From NCBI RefSeq assembly GCF_001704115.1, contig NZ_CP016895.1, positions 1,860,001 through 1,924,000 on the forward strand: a DNA stretch of 64,000 nucleotides, read 5' to 3'. Within the stretch, counting starts at the first letter, position 1, and the number at the start of each line of letters is the position of its first letter. Source of the stretch: Acinetobacter larvae. GTDB taxonomy: Bacteria > Pseudomonadota > Gammaproteobacteria > Pseudomonadales > Moraxellaceae. Shown piece after piece: positions 45,458 through 54,172 of this stretch. The notes below the pieces were generated by a model. It searched no databases. It saw nothing but the letters and a program-made list of their open reading frames with translations, and was not told the origin of the DNA. The position numbers and the translations under genes were made by a program.

Positions 45458-45937
45458 TTAGTCTAGACTTCTTATTGCAGCCCTTACTGGATGGTATTTC
45501 TTATATAACTCCCCCCCATAAGTTTGACCTAAATTATTTGCCTCCATATCTGATTTTGAATCCTCCCAAACATCAGCTCCATCTTTTATTAAGTCAACGA
45601 TCTCTCCGCCGTATTGAGCAATATCAGTCCCTATTTTTGTTGAGCTATACTGTTTTCCAACATTATATGTAAAACGCTGAATTTTATCATATCCAGCATC
45701 TGATTCATTCTTTCTGATTACTGCTTCATATACATGATAAAAAGCAATAATCTCAGGTGTGGCTTTTTCTACATTCACCCCAAAAATATCACTAATCTCT
45801 TCAATTACAATATCAGACTCACTACTTCTTTTTAAGAAAAACTCAAATAACTCTTTCATAATATCCCTATAAACGTGTTTTGGATATTGCATATTTTGAT
45901 TAGAAAATCGTTTAAAAATTTCCATTGCCTTTTTCAC
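45458..45937 (-). pseudogene. 5'-truncated gene, candidate effector C-terminus
   Basis: The longest frame with a start (GTG 45937) gives 159 residues, but the reading frame stays open and protein-like up to 45988 (LAIFNNPENIKNKYVKKAME), where it meets a TGA next to the transposase leader. This indicates that an upstream part was lost to the insertion sequence. The C-terminal region has DVWEDSKSDMEANNLGQTYG and ends KYHPVRAAIRSLD, a compact polar tail like polymorphic-toxin tips. No catalytic motif is certain. It is coupled to the four-helix membrane protein gene. I infer an orphan type VI or related effector remnant. Confidence 0.5.
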
Positions 45938-45988
45938 ATACTTATTTTTAATATTTTCAGGATTATTAAAAATAGCGAGGTAATAAAA

Positions 45989-46800
45989 TCAAATCGCCAA
46001 ACCTAATTTTACACACACTATGCCTCGTACAATGTTAAATGATCAACACTGGTCTAAGTTAAAATCTATTTTCAGACATTTTAATATTTATCTCAAATTA
46101 AATTTACGAAATTTTATTGAAGCCATCTTATTTCGTATTAGAACGGGCTGCCCTTGGAGAGATTTACCTAAAGAATTTGGTAATCATAATTCAATCTTTA
46201 AAAAATATAATCGCTGGGCTAAAAATGATAAGCTTATGAATATATTTAAGTTATTTAGTAAATATGCTGACAAAGAATGGATTTTTATTGATGGCAGTCA
46301 CGTCAGAGCACATCAACATTCAACAGGAATTAAGCATCAAGACATTTCTAAAAGTATCGGTGGTAATAGCTCTAAAATACATTTAGCAACTGATTCTAAT
46401 GGTAATCCAATAGACTTTATTATTTCTGACGGGACATCTCATGACATAAAAATTGCCCCAGCCCTAGTATCAAAACTGGATTTGACTGAATCAGAAATAC
46501 TATGTGCTGATAAAGGCTATGACTCTGAAAGTCTGAGAAATCAAATTGAAGCGACTAAAACAAAAGCGAACATTCCTAAAAAATCCAACACAAAATCTAG
46601 TAATGATTATATGGACTGGTATATGTATAAAATCAGGCACTTAGTTGAGAATACATTCTGCAGATTGAAACAGTTCAGAGGAGTTGCTACACGATATGAC
46701 AAGCTAAAGCGTAATTATCAAAGTGCTGTTGCCTTAGCTTGTATCTATATTTGGTTGCCTCTTTAGATCAATTTATCGACTGTAAATATCAACACACCCT
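45989..46800 (+). mobile_element. IS5-family insertion sequence, approximate limits
   Basis: The limits are inferred, not seen. On the left, the protein-like reading of the truncated gene ends at 45989. On the right, AATATCAACACACCCT after the transposase looks like an IS end. I could not find matching terminal inverted repeats or a target duplication, so the copy may be old or end-truncated. Confidence 0.35.
46020..46766 (+). CDS. IS5-family (IS427-like) transposase
   Basis: This 248-residue DDE transposase has a plausible catalytic triad D91 (FIDGSHVRAH), D164 (LCADKGYDSE) and E210 (HLVENTFCRLKQFRG), and the IS427-type N-terminal domain with RTGCPWRDLP. Unlike many relatives it is one continuous frame rather than two overlapping ones. 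Codon usage is very A/T-rich like its flanks. The frame is intact, so it could be active if the ends are intact, which I could not confirm. It appears to have interrupted the leftward vgrG-effector region. Confidence 0.9.
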   Translation: MPRTMLNDQHWSKLKSIFRHFNIYLKLNLRNFIEAILFRIRTGCPWRDLPKEFGNHNSIFKKYNRWAKNDKLMNIFKLFSKYADKEWIFIDGSHVRAHQHSTGIKHQDISKSIGGNSSKIHLATDSNGNPIDFIISDGTSHDIKIAPALVSKLDLTESEILCADKGYDSESLRNQIEATKTKANIPKKSNTKSSNDYMDWYMYKIRHLVENTFCRLKQFRGVATRYDKLKRNYQSAVALACIYIWLPL

Positions 46801-46819
46801 AGCTAATAATATGGCTAGG
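46798..46819. repeat. CCTAGC/GCTAGG hairpin after transposase
   Basis: A perfect 6-bp stem with a 10-nt A/T loop lies 31 bp past the transposase stop, overlapping the presumed right end of the element. It may terminate transposase transcription. Confidence 0.5.
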
Positions 46820-46820
46820 A

Positions 46821-46940
46821 TCAATTGCCATTCTCGAGTTTGATATAACCATCACCAGATGTCAGTAAAGTCTCTTGACCATTCTCTACAAAGTCATGCA
46901 ACTCATAAAGGATCTGTTTAGATTTTTGTTTTCCATACAT
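46821..46940 (-). pseudogene. Fragment resembling a VgrG spike C-terminal region
   Basis: The reverse strand encodes 39 residues from an ATG at 46940 to TGA at 46821, including ELHDFVENGQETLL and TSGDGYIKLENGN. The last part looks like the beta-repeat region of type VI secretion VgrG proteins (pattern SGxxYIxLExGNIE), cut off where that motif would continue. With the IS, the truncated gene and the membrane protein further left on the same strand, it suggests a broken vgrG-effector-immunity locus. The resemblance is from memory and short. Confidence 0.35.
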
Positions 46941-47003
46941 AATGAGTATTTTAAGACTGCCTTTTCCGGTTATTTAAGGCTAGAATCCATTTATGTGATT
47001 GTA

Positions 47004-47765
47004 GTGAGTGAACATGTGTCTTTTACCTCTGAACAAGAATATCTTTCCCAATACCAAGCTACAGACTATCCCTCACCTTTAATGACGGTCGATATGGCGA
47101 TCTTTGCGCTAAACGCGGGACAATTACAAATCTTATTGATTAAACGTTCCAACTACCCTGCCAAAGATCACTGGGCATTACCAGGTGGCTTTGTTGACTT
47201 AAAACAAGATCAAGATTTAATGGCATCTGCCAAACGTAAATTATTGCAAAAAACTGGCGTAGATTCACCTTATTTAGAACAAGTTGTCAGCATTGGCAAT
47301 GCACAACGTGATCCGCGGGGATGGTCTATCACGGTATTGTATTTTGCCCTCATTGATTTCAATACGGTTATTCAACACAATGATCATCTTGAATATAGTG
47401 AATGGGTCAATCTGACCGATGCGCAAGATCTTGATTTAGCTTTTGATCATGCGCAGCTGTTGCAACTGGCCTTTGAACGCCTACAAAATAAAACCCGCTA
47501 TACGACTTTACCGATTCGGCTTATGCCTGACTTATTTACTTTGACCGAGTTGCAACGTATTTATGAAATTATTTTAGGGCAGAGTTTGGAGAAAAAATCT
47601 TTTCGCCGACGCATGATTGAATCGGGCGTGGTAGAACAAACCGCACAACATAAAATCGCGGGCAAACGTCCTGCGCAATTATATCGTTTTGCACTACAAC
47701 AGTATGATTTTCACTTCCCGCGCATGCTGGAATATCCACGACCAAATACCAATGCAATCGAGTGA
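47004..47765 (+). CDS. NrtR-like Nudix-domain transcriptional regulator
   Basis: The protein has about 253 residues. An N-terminal Nudix domain runs from LMTVDMAIFAL through DHWALPGGFVDLKQDQDL, with its catalytic box degraded (KRKLLQKTG instead of REUxEExG). A C-terminal winged helix follows (SLEKKSFRRRMIESGVVEQT). This combination is typical of NrtR, which binds ADP-ribose and represses NAD-metabolism genes. The start is uncertain. GTG at 47004 or 47016 fits the family, and an in-frame extension to 46875 overlaps the VgrG-like fragment and is unlikely. No NAD gene is adjacent. Confidence 0.75.
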   Translation: MSEHVSFTSEQEYLSQYQATDYPSPLMTVDMAIFALNAGQLQILLIKRSNYPAKDHWALPGGFVDLKQDQDLMASAKRKLLQKTGVDSPYLEQVVSIGNAQRDPRGWSITVLYFALIDFNTVIQHNDHLEYSEWVNLTDAQDLDLAFDHAQLLQLAFERLQNKTRYTTLPIRLMPDLFTLTELQRIYEIILGQSLEKKSFRRRMIESGVVEQTAQHKIAGKRPAQLYRFALQQYDFHFPRMLEYPRPNTNAIE

Positions 47766-47830
47766 TCCGAAGCCCTCACCCTATATAAGAAAAACACCAC
47801 ATGCCATATTTAAAAAAGAGCAAAACAAAC

Positions 47831-47866
47831 GCGATCCTACATATCACCCGCACTGTGTAGGATCGC
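47831..47866. terminator. Hairpin between convergent genes
   Basis: GCGATCCTACA and TGTAGGATCGC form a perfect 11-bp stem with a 14-nt loop between the rightward NrtR-like gene and a leftward hypothetical gene. The U-tract is weak. Confidence 0.6.
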
Positions 47867-47894
47867 TATCTTACTGTATTAACCGAAGAAACAA

Positions 47895-48383
47895 TTAACC
47901 AAAGAAACAAGCACCTACTTCAACTTTGGCAAAGCATTGTTGTAACAGTGTCGCGCCATATTTGCGTTCTAGACGCTCCCAGCTTGATTGCTTCAATGGT
48001 AAGAACTCTAAACAGTCATTGCCCTCTGATGCTAAACAAAAGCGTATTTCATACTCTGGTTGTAAGATCTGATTGAGGGCAATAATCGTAGTATCACGAT
48101 CTGCCGCATCACTGGCAAATGGCACCACAGATTTTTTATGTTTATAGCAAATGCTTAAATCAAAACCACGTGCATGATCGCGGTTAACCAATTCCACAGA
48201 TAATTGCTCTGTATTTAAGATATCTTCGCAATATTGGATAATCTCCTCATCCAGCTCACGCCAATCAACCCTCATGACGATATCATTTCTACCTGAAATT
48301 AAATCTAAATAACTTTCTTCTGTCGCATAATCTAAATAAGCTTCAATCTGCTCTAAATTATGCGCGTCATCTTTATACATCAT
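47895..48383 (-). CDS. Conserved hypothetical cytoplasmic protein
   Basis: This 162-residue acidic protein has no signal peptide, membrane segment or motif that I recognise. It starts MMYKDDAHNLEQIEAYLDYA and ends KVEVGACFFG. A block of Asp/Glu-rich sequence (VDWRELDEEIIQYCED) precedes a compact beta-rich half. It is read divergently from the ribosomal protein operon, 293 bp away. No function can be proposed from sequence alone. Confidence 0.6.
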   Translation of the reverse strand: MMYKDDAHNLEQIEAYLDYATEESYLDLISGRNDIVMRVDWRELDEEIIQYCEDILNTEQLSVELVNRDHARGFDLSICYKHKKSVVPFASDAADRDTTIIALNQILQPEYEIRFCLASEGNDCLEFLPLKQSSWERLERKYGATLLQQCFAKVEVGACFFG

Positions 48384-48676
48384 TGGGTGCTTACACCATT
48401 CAACTTTCGCAATGGCGCTATTATGCTGTGCGCTAGATCAGAACGACAAGCTCTGAATGCAAGGAATCTGACTTTATCTCTATATTTTCTCTATATCCAT
48501 CGAAATATCGGCATATTAGCATTGCATCACGGTAAAAAAGAAAGATTTATTTGTAATTCAATACCAATCTCCTTATAATGCTGTCTCGCATTTTTGCGAC
48601 GCAACTTTGCAAAAAGTTGTGACTCCTTGCTTCTGACCAATATGTTAGGGGCTGTATAAACCGTAAGGAGCTGACA

Positions 48677-49063
48677 ATGCGTCACTACGAAATCGTACTC
48701 TTGGTACATCCAGACCAAAGCGATCAAGTGGTAGGTATGGTTGAACGCTATATCTCTCACATCAAAGAAGCTGATGGTCAAATTCACCGTCTAGAAGATT
48801 GGGGTCGTCGCCAATTGGCTTACCCAATTAACAAGATTCACAAAGCGCACTACATTTTAATGAATGTTGAAAGTAGCCAAACTACGCTTGACGAGCTAGA
48901 AGAATTATTCCGTTATAACGACGCAATCATTCGTAGCCTCATCATCCGTCGTGAACACGCAATCACTGAAGAATCTTTACTTGCTAAAAGTGCTGAAGAA
49001 AAACGTGCACGTAAAGCGCAACGTGAAGAAGCTCAGCAATCACAAGATTCTGTAGAAGCATAA
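48677..49063 (+). CDS. rpsF: 30S ribosomal protein S6
   Basis: This 128-residue protein has the S6 fold start [18 protein letters not shown] and the conserved [19 protein letters not shown], and binds S18 on the platform of the small subunit. The C-terminal tail is long and charged ([16 protein letters not shown]). AAGGAG precedes the ATG. It heads the rpsF-rpsR-rplI operon. Its 48384-48676 leader holds the promoter, and CCG directly before the ribosome site may belong to the autoregulatory S6:S18 motif, which I could not confirm. Confidence 0.97.
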   Translation: MRHYEIVLLVHPDQSDQVVGMVERYISHIKEADGQIHRLEDWGRRQLAYPINKIHKAHYILMNVESSQTTLDELEELFRYNDAIIRSLIIRREHAITEESLLAKSAEEKRARKAQREEAQQSQDSVEA

Positions 49064-49074
49064 GGAGAACCTCA

Positions 49075-49302
49075 ATGGCACGTTTTTACCGTCGTCGCAA
49101 GTTCTGCCGCTTTACAGCTGAGAACGTGACTTATATCGACTACAAAGATATCGACACTTTAAAACAGTACATCACTGAAAACGGCAAGATCGTTCCTAGC
49201 CGTATCACGGGTACTAAGGCTCGTTATCAACGTCAATTAGCGCTCGCGATCAAACAAGCGCGTTATTTGGCTTTGATCCCTTACACTGACAACCATAAGT
49301 GA
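49075..49302 (+). CDS. rpsR: 30S ribosomal protein S18
   Basis: This 75-residue basic protein has [20 protein letters not shown] and the conserved [19 protein letters not shown], which contacts 16S rRNA and pairs with S6. It lies 11 bp after rpsF and has AAGGAG before its ATG. The length equals that of E. coli S18. Confidence 0.97.
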   Translation: MARFYRRRKFCRFTAENVTYIDYKDIDTLKQYITENGKIVPSRITGTKARYQRQLALAIKQARYLALIPYTDNHK

Positions 49303-49310
49303 GGTGATCT

Positions 49311-49757
49311 GTGGACGTTATCTTATTACAACGCATTAAAAACCTAGGCAAACTAGGTGATAAAGTTTCTGTTAAAGCTGGTTACGGCCGTAACTTCTTG
49401 ATCCCTCAAGGTAAAGCGGTAGCTGCAACTGAAGCAAACACGACTGCTTTTGAAGCGCGTCGTGCTGAGCTTGAGAAACAAGAAGCTGAAATCCTAGCAG
49501 CTGCGCAAGCACGTGCTGATCAATTGAACGAAGTAAACATCGTGATTACAGCGAAAGCTGGTGACGAAGGTAAACTGTTCGGTTCTATCGGTACTCGTGA
49601 TATCGCTGACGCTTTAACCAATGCTGGCCTTGCTGTAGATCGTTCAGAAGTTCGCTTACCGAACGGTGCGCTACGTCACACTGGTGAGTTCAACATCGTA
49701 ATTCAATTACACCATGATGTTGCAGCAGACGTACTTGTGACCATCGTGTCTGAGTAA
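49311..49757 (+). CDS. rplI: 50S ribosomal protein L9
   Basis: This 148-residue protein begins [20 protein letters not shown] from a GTG start with GAGGTGA before it. It has the N-terminal [13 protein letters not shown] domain that binds 23S rRNA, the long connecting helix (about 42-75) and the C-terminal domain. It lies 8 bp after rpsR and is followed by a strong terminator, closing the operon. Confidence 0.97.
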   Translation: MDVILLQRIKNLGKLGDKVSVKAGYGRNFLIPQGKAVAATEANTTAFEARRAELEKQEAEILAAAQARADQLNEVNIVITAKAGDEGKLFGSIGTRDIADALTNAGLAVDRSEVRLPNGALRHTGEFNIVIQLHHDVAADVLVTIVSE

Positions 49758-49768
49758 GTTTTGCACTC

Positions 49769-49798
49769 AAAAAGGCATGCTTCGGCATGCTTTTTTTT
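49769..49798 (+). terminator. Intrinsic terminator of the rpsF operon
   Basis: GCATGC-TTCG-GCATGC with an A-rich 5' flank and eight T residues after it is a classical tetraloop terminator, 11 bp past the rplI stop. Confidence 0.93.
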
Positions 49799-49916
49799 GC
49801 TTAAAAATCCACTCTGGTCACTATTTATCATTTTTCTTGTTTGCCTTTGAAAATTACCTCCTCTTATTTTGTATAAACTGCTAAGCCAAATTAATATCTT
49901 CATGACATAACATATT

Positions 49917-49950
49917 AAAAAAACGCCCAACGTTAAACTGCACATTGGGC
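49917..49950 (-). terminator. Intrinsic terminator downstream of pepN
   Basis: Read leftward, GCCCAA pairs with TTGGGC around a 14-nt loop and is followed by G and seven T residues. It lies about 63 bp beyond the pepN stop codon. Confidence 0.8.
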
Positions 49951-50012
49951 ATTTTAAATCCTAAATGGCTTATAAGCTTGTTCGCTTCAAGACATATTTA
50001 GCCAATCAATAC

Positions 50013-52625
50013 TTAGACAGCTAACATACTATTTAAAGTTTCAACCACATTTTTAGACTGTACTTTGCTTTGCAACTGTTGCAATGCCTGTTGTACCGTG
50101 CTGCGTTGTGGCTCAGCCAGAGTATACCAACGGCTTAAACTCTGTAATAACCGCGCCCCTACAATTGGGTTCTTCTCATCCAGATATGCTGCAAGCTCAA
50201 TAAAATGCGCGACACCAAAACTCCATGCATGTACAGGATGTGCATTTAAGCCCCCTGTGACTGCACGAATACGGTTCGGTGTTTTTAAATCATAATCCGG
50301 ATGTTCAGTGAGAGCCTGAATGCTTTGTACATCAGCCTCAGGATGCGACGCTTGTAATAAGAACCACTGATCTAGCGCTAAGGCTTCATCTTGATATTGT
50401 TGATAGAACGCAGCCAAAGCATCTTGTGCTTGTGATGCATTATTCCACACCAAGATTTTAAGTGCGCCCAATCGTTCAGACATATTTTGACTGTCTTTAA
50501 ACTGTTGTGCTGCCAACTCAAAGACACTGAGGTCACCCTGACGCGCAATTAAACTCAGCATAATATTACGTAGTGCACGCACGCCCATGGCTTGTGAAAA
50601 ATCTTTTTCTGTAGCAGGATCTAATGACAAGTAAATTGTTTTACACTGCTCACCCAACACCTTGGCTAATTGATTCAATAAAGCTTCGCGTTTCTCATGA
50701 ATCATTTCCGGCTGATAATGCTCATCAATGCGGCTACCTAAATAACTTTCACTTGGCACATCCAACAACCGTGATGCCAATAATGGATCTCGCGCAATAA
50801 TACTCGGTAAAGTTGCCGTAATCGCATCAAAATAAATTTGTGCAGGATGGTCATTGAGTAAAATACGCTCTAATAAAGTTTGCGTCGCTTGCCATTGATT
50901 AAAGCCATTATTTTCATACTGCAATAATAGCGCCAGATCTTGATCACTATAGTTAAAATCTAGATTGACTGGCGCCGAGAAATTACGCAGTAATGACGCG
51001 ACAGGCGCTTGATCAATGCCTTTAAACTCCAGACTCGCTTCGGCTTGATCAAATAAATATACTGCCTCTGTTTGGTTATTTTCCACCAATGCATCATGTT
51101 GCAAGGTATATTTCTCACCCGTATGTGGGTTAAATAGTGCCAAAGCAACTGGAATAGGCACGGGTTTTAAATCTGGGTATTTGGCATGTGCTTTCAAGCT
51201 TTGTTTAAAGTCTAAACGGTAGCTCTGTTGCTCAGCATTATAATGCCCGCGTACTTCAAGTTTTGGTGTGCCTGGTTGGTTATACCATGTTAAAAATGCC
51301 GATAAATCTACTGTAGAACCGGCTGATAATGCGGCTATCCAATCCTCAACCGTAACGGCTTGACCATCATGACGACGGAAATATTCATCAGTCCCTGCAC
51401 GATATTTTTCTTTGCCCAACAAGGTTGCCATCATGCGGTTAATTTCAGCGCCTTTTTCATAGACTGTGGCGGTATAAAAGTTATTAATTTCAACAAAATG
51501 ATCTGGTCGTGGCGGATGTGATAAAGGTCCTGCATCTTCTGGAAATTGATGTGCTTTGAGCACAGCGACATCATCAATACGTTGTACTGCTGCAGACTGT
51601 AGATCTTCTGAAAAAGATTGATCACGAAATACTGTCAAACCTTCTTTTAAGCACAGCTGGAACCAATCACGGCAAGTAATACGGTTACCGGTCCAGTTGT
51701 GAAAATATTCATGGGCTATCACCGATTGCACCCGCATAATCGCCGCATCGGTCGTATAGGCTTCGTCTGCCAATACGCATGAGGTATTAAAAATATTAAG
51801 CCCTTTATTTTCCATCGCCCCCATATTGAATTGGCTCACCGCCACGATCATATAATTATCTAGATCATAAGGGCGCCCATAATGCTCTTCATCCCAACGC
51901 ATAGAATGTTTTAAAGCTTGCATAGCAATATGGCATTTAGGAATATCTTTTTCGACCGCATATATTTCTAGTGCAACATCACGACCTTCTGACGTGACGT
52001 AATGATCACGTAACACGGCTAAATCACCAATCACACAGGCAAATAAATAACTTGGTTTTTTGGTGGGGTCTTGCCAAATAGCATAGTGACGATTATCTCC
52101 CACTGTACCAGTTTCAATAAGATTACCATTGGCCAATAAAACTGGAAATGTTTTATCAGCTTCCACACGCGTCGTAAAAACCGATAAAACATCTGGGCGA
52201 TCAGGATAAAACGTTATTTTACGAAAACCTTCCGGCTCATTTTGCGTCACATATAGATTATCACCCGCCTGATATAACCCCTCTAGCATGGTATTATTTT
52301 CTGGATGGATTATCACTTCTGTTTCTAACAGCAATTGCTCTGGTGCATCTAAAATAACCAGCTGTTCGGTATCGAGTCGATAATCTTTTTCAGTCAGGGC
52401 TCGTCCATTTATACGCACAGCAACAAGTTGCAAATCACGCCCCAATAAACACAGCTCTCCAGCGCTTTGACGCTGCATCTGCAATTTGGCTAAAACACGC
52501 GTATGATCGGCATGCACTTGGATATCTAAATCAATATGCTCTACGGCAAAAGTAGGTTTTTGGTAATCTTTTAAATAAATCGTTGAGTCGATTGCTGGCG
52601 TAGCATTCGCCGAGATGTTCATCAT
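50013..52625 (-). CDS. pepN: Aminopeptidase N (M1 family)
   Basis: The 870-residue zinc aminopeptidase removes N-terminal residues from peptides in the cytoplasm. The exopeptidase motif GAMEN is at 269-273, and the zinc site is H305-E-Y-F-H309 with E328 (HEYFHNWTGNRITC, then LKEG). The length matches E. coli PepN (870). A C-terminal Ig-like and helical domain completes it. Its terminator is at 49917-49950. A zinc-ribbon-like hypothetical gene is divergent from it. Confidence 0.97.
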   Translation of the reverse strand: MMNISANATPAIDSTIYLKDYQKPTFAVEHIDLDIQVHADHTRVLAKLQMQRQSAGELCLLGRDLQLVAVRINGRALTEKDYRLDTEQLVILDAPEQLLLETEVIIHPENNTMLEGLYQAGDNLYVTQNEPEGFRKITFYPDRPDVLSVFTTRVEADKTFPVLLANGNLIETGTVGDNRHYAIWQDPTKKPSYLFACVIGDLAVLRDHYVTSEGRDVALEIYAVEKDIPKCHIAMQALKHSMRWDEEHYGRPYDLDNYMIVAVSQFNMGAMENKGLNIFNTSCVLADEAYTTDAAIMRVQSVIAHEYFHNWTGNRITCRDWFQLCLKEGLTVFRDQSFSEDLQSAAVQRIDDVAVLKAHQFPEDAGPLSHPPRPDHFVEINNFYTATVYEKGAEINRMMATLLGKEKYRAGTDEYFRRHDGQAVTVEDWIAALSAGSTVDLSAFLTWYNQPGTPKLEVRGHYNAEQQSYRLDFKQSLKAHAKYPDLKPVPIPVALALFNPHTGEKYTLQHDALVENNQTEAVYLFDQAEASLEFKGIDQAPVASLLRNFSAPVNLDFNYSDQDLALLLQYENNGFNQWQATQTLLERILLNDHPAQIYFDAITATLPSIIARDPLLASRLLDVPSESYLGSRIDEHYQPEMIHEKREALLNQLAKVLGEQCKTIYLSLDPATEKDFSQAMGVRALRNIMLSLIARQGDLSVFELAAQQFKDSQNMSERLGALKILVWNNASQAQDALAAFYQQYQDEALALDQWFLLQASHPEADVQSIQALTEHPDYDLKTPNRIRAVTGGLNAHPVHAWSFGVAHFIELAAYLDEKNPIVGARLLQSLSRWYTLAEPQRSTVQQALQQLQSKVQSKNVVETLNSMLAV

Positions 52626-52865
52626 ATCGTTATCCTAATCTGAATGCGCATGCTGTAAAATATGAGCCTTAACAGCATCATTTGCAATTGTTAATCTTTA
52701 TCGGGGTATTTTAAAATTTTACAATGGTCTAGCCCCGTTGCTTTCATATAAAAAGACCTTTTTGTTGTATAAATAGTCAACTTGATCGGCAAGATCTTCA
52801 TAACACATCATTACAGCCCGATACCCTGTATACTCACGGCAAATATGGTGCAATCAGGAGGGGCA

Positions 52866-54026
52866 ATGTTCGCACAAATTCTCAATAAACAACTCGATGA
52901 GAGTCAGCTTTGCCCGATCTGCCGCGCATCGATGTTTTATATTGAAGCAGAAGAATATGATAAACCCTTGAACTATTTTCAATGCAGTCACTGTCAACAC
53001 CAAATCTATATTGAGGATCAACGCAGTTGTCATTGCGAAGCCTGCCAAAAACAGCGTAAAAAACAAATTCAAGCGACACGCCTACAAGAACAACGTCTGT
53101 ACCAACAAGATGAGCATAAGGATGAATATGAGCTACAGCAGCTTAACTTTATGCAGCAATTATTTTTACTCAGCTTATTGGATGAAACAGTACAAGAAGG
53201 TGCACAATATACAGAATATTTAGATTGGGAAAAAATCAAATATTACCCGATTACGCCAAATTATTATTTTCAATATCAGTTACTGCAACAACTCCTCAAA
53301 CAAAAAATTTTAATTTCTCGTGCCCAAGATTATGGGCAAGCGCAGTATTATTTAAATTTACGTTTAGATGGATACCGTGAACCCAGTCTATTTAGTGTTG
53401 TACAACAACTTAGACTACACTTTTATCATCATCTCAGTCGTGGTCTGCCCTTTAAATCTGCCGATGAGGTTCAATCTGCCTTAAAGATGGTGTTATACCA
53501 AGAAGTCATACAGTTTATGCAGTATTACTGTAAAACATGGGGAGTACAGATTGCCGGGAATCGCCAATTTCAACAGTATTGCTTTACTTTACTGGACCAT
53601 TTAGCAGTAGGTCAGATTTATTATCTATTACAAAATGCTTTAGAATATCTCCACCAACAAAAAGCCTTACAAGCTAAAAATGACAATTTTATCAATACCA
53701 ATATTTTGCGTAAGACGATTCAACAATATCGCGAACGTGGACTCAAGGAAAAGTGGGAAACCCCAACCCTACCACGTCCACAGCAATTGCCCCTGAGCCA
53801 AATGAGTCTAATTTTATTTTATAAATTTTTAGGCTACGACGATCATATTTTTTTCCAGCCCATGTTACATAGCTGGAAAAAAATTGAACCACGCCTAAAA
53901 TTTTACTCACAAAAACGTTGTATGAATTGCGGGTCTGAACAGCTCCGGGTGGAGTATGATGCTCAACATTATGTATCACTGTGCTGTGAGCTGTGTAATC
54001 ACCAAGACCACTATTTCACCCAATAG
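52866..54026 (+). CDS. Hypothetical protein with terminal zinc-ribbon-like Cys clusters
   Basis: The protein has 386 residues from the ATG at 52866, chosen because AGGAGG lies just before it. The N-terminus carries CPIC, CSHC and CHCEAC spaced like zinc ribbons (about 15-70). The C-terminus has CMNCGSEQ and CCELC as a second possible site. The middle is helical and very rich in Gln, Leu and Tyr (LRLHFYHHLS, YCFTLLDHL) with no recognised domain. The family seems to be genus-restricted as far as I can tell. It is divergent from pepN with about 240 bp between the starts. The function is unknown. Confidence 0.65.
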   Translation: MFAQILNKQLDESQLCPICRASMFYIEAEEYDKPLNYFQCSHCQHQIYIEDQRSCHCEACQKQRKKQIQATRLQEQRLYQQDEHKDEYELQQLNFMQQLFLLSLLDETVQEGAQYTEYLDWEKIKYYPITPNYYFQYQLLQQLLKQKILISRAQDYGQAQYYLNLRLDGYREPSLFSVVQQLRLHFYHHLSRGLPFKSADEVQSALKMVLYQEVIQFMQYYCKTWGVQIAGNRQFQQYCFTLLDHLAVGQIYYLLQNALEYLHQQKALQAKNDNFINTNILRKTIQQYRERGLKEKWETPTLPRPQQLPLSQMSLILFYKFLGYDDHIFFQPMLHSWKKIEPRLKFYSQKRCMNCGSEQLRVEYDAQHYVSLCCELCNHQDHYFTQ

Positions 54027-54081
54027 TATTGTCTACCGATAGTATTTTCGCTCAATAACATTTTCACCGGATAGCATTTTG
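54023..54081. repeat. 16-bp degenerate tandem repeat, 3.7 copies
   Basis: Units ATAGTATTGTCTACCG, ATAGTATTTTCGCTCA, ATAACATTTTCACCGG and a partial ATAGCATTTTG begin at the stop codon of the preceding gene and lead into the thiM upstream region. Confidence 0.8.
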
Positions 54082-54172
54082 TTTTACACTGGGCTACTTT
54101 AGCTCAGTCAGCTGAGCAACATTCCTGATACCATATTTGCCATAACAGTCGCTTACTACACTGGATTTGTCC

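Noticed and set aside
45989..46820. Exact IS ends and target duplication
   Set aside because: I compared the left flank with the AACACACCCT end on the right and found no convincing inverted repeat, so no precise limits are claimed.
54091..54120. tRNA gene beginning with an AGCTCAGT D-arm
   Set aside because: The GCTCAG/CTGAGC hairpin looks like a D-arm, but no anticodon arm or T-arm follows.
54082..54172. Thiamine riboswitch before thiM
   Set aside because: The CTGAG found here is part of the hairpin above, and the conserved second half of the thi box is absent.
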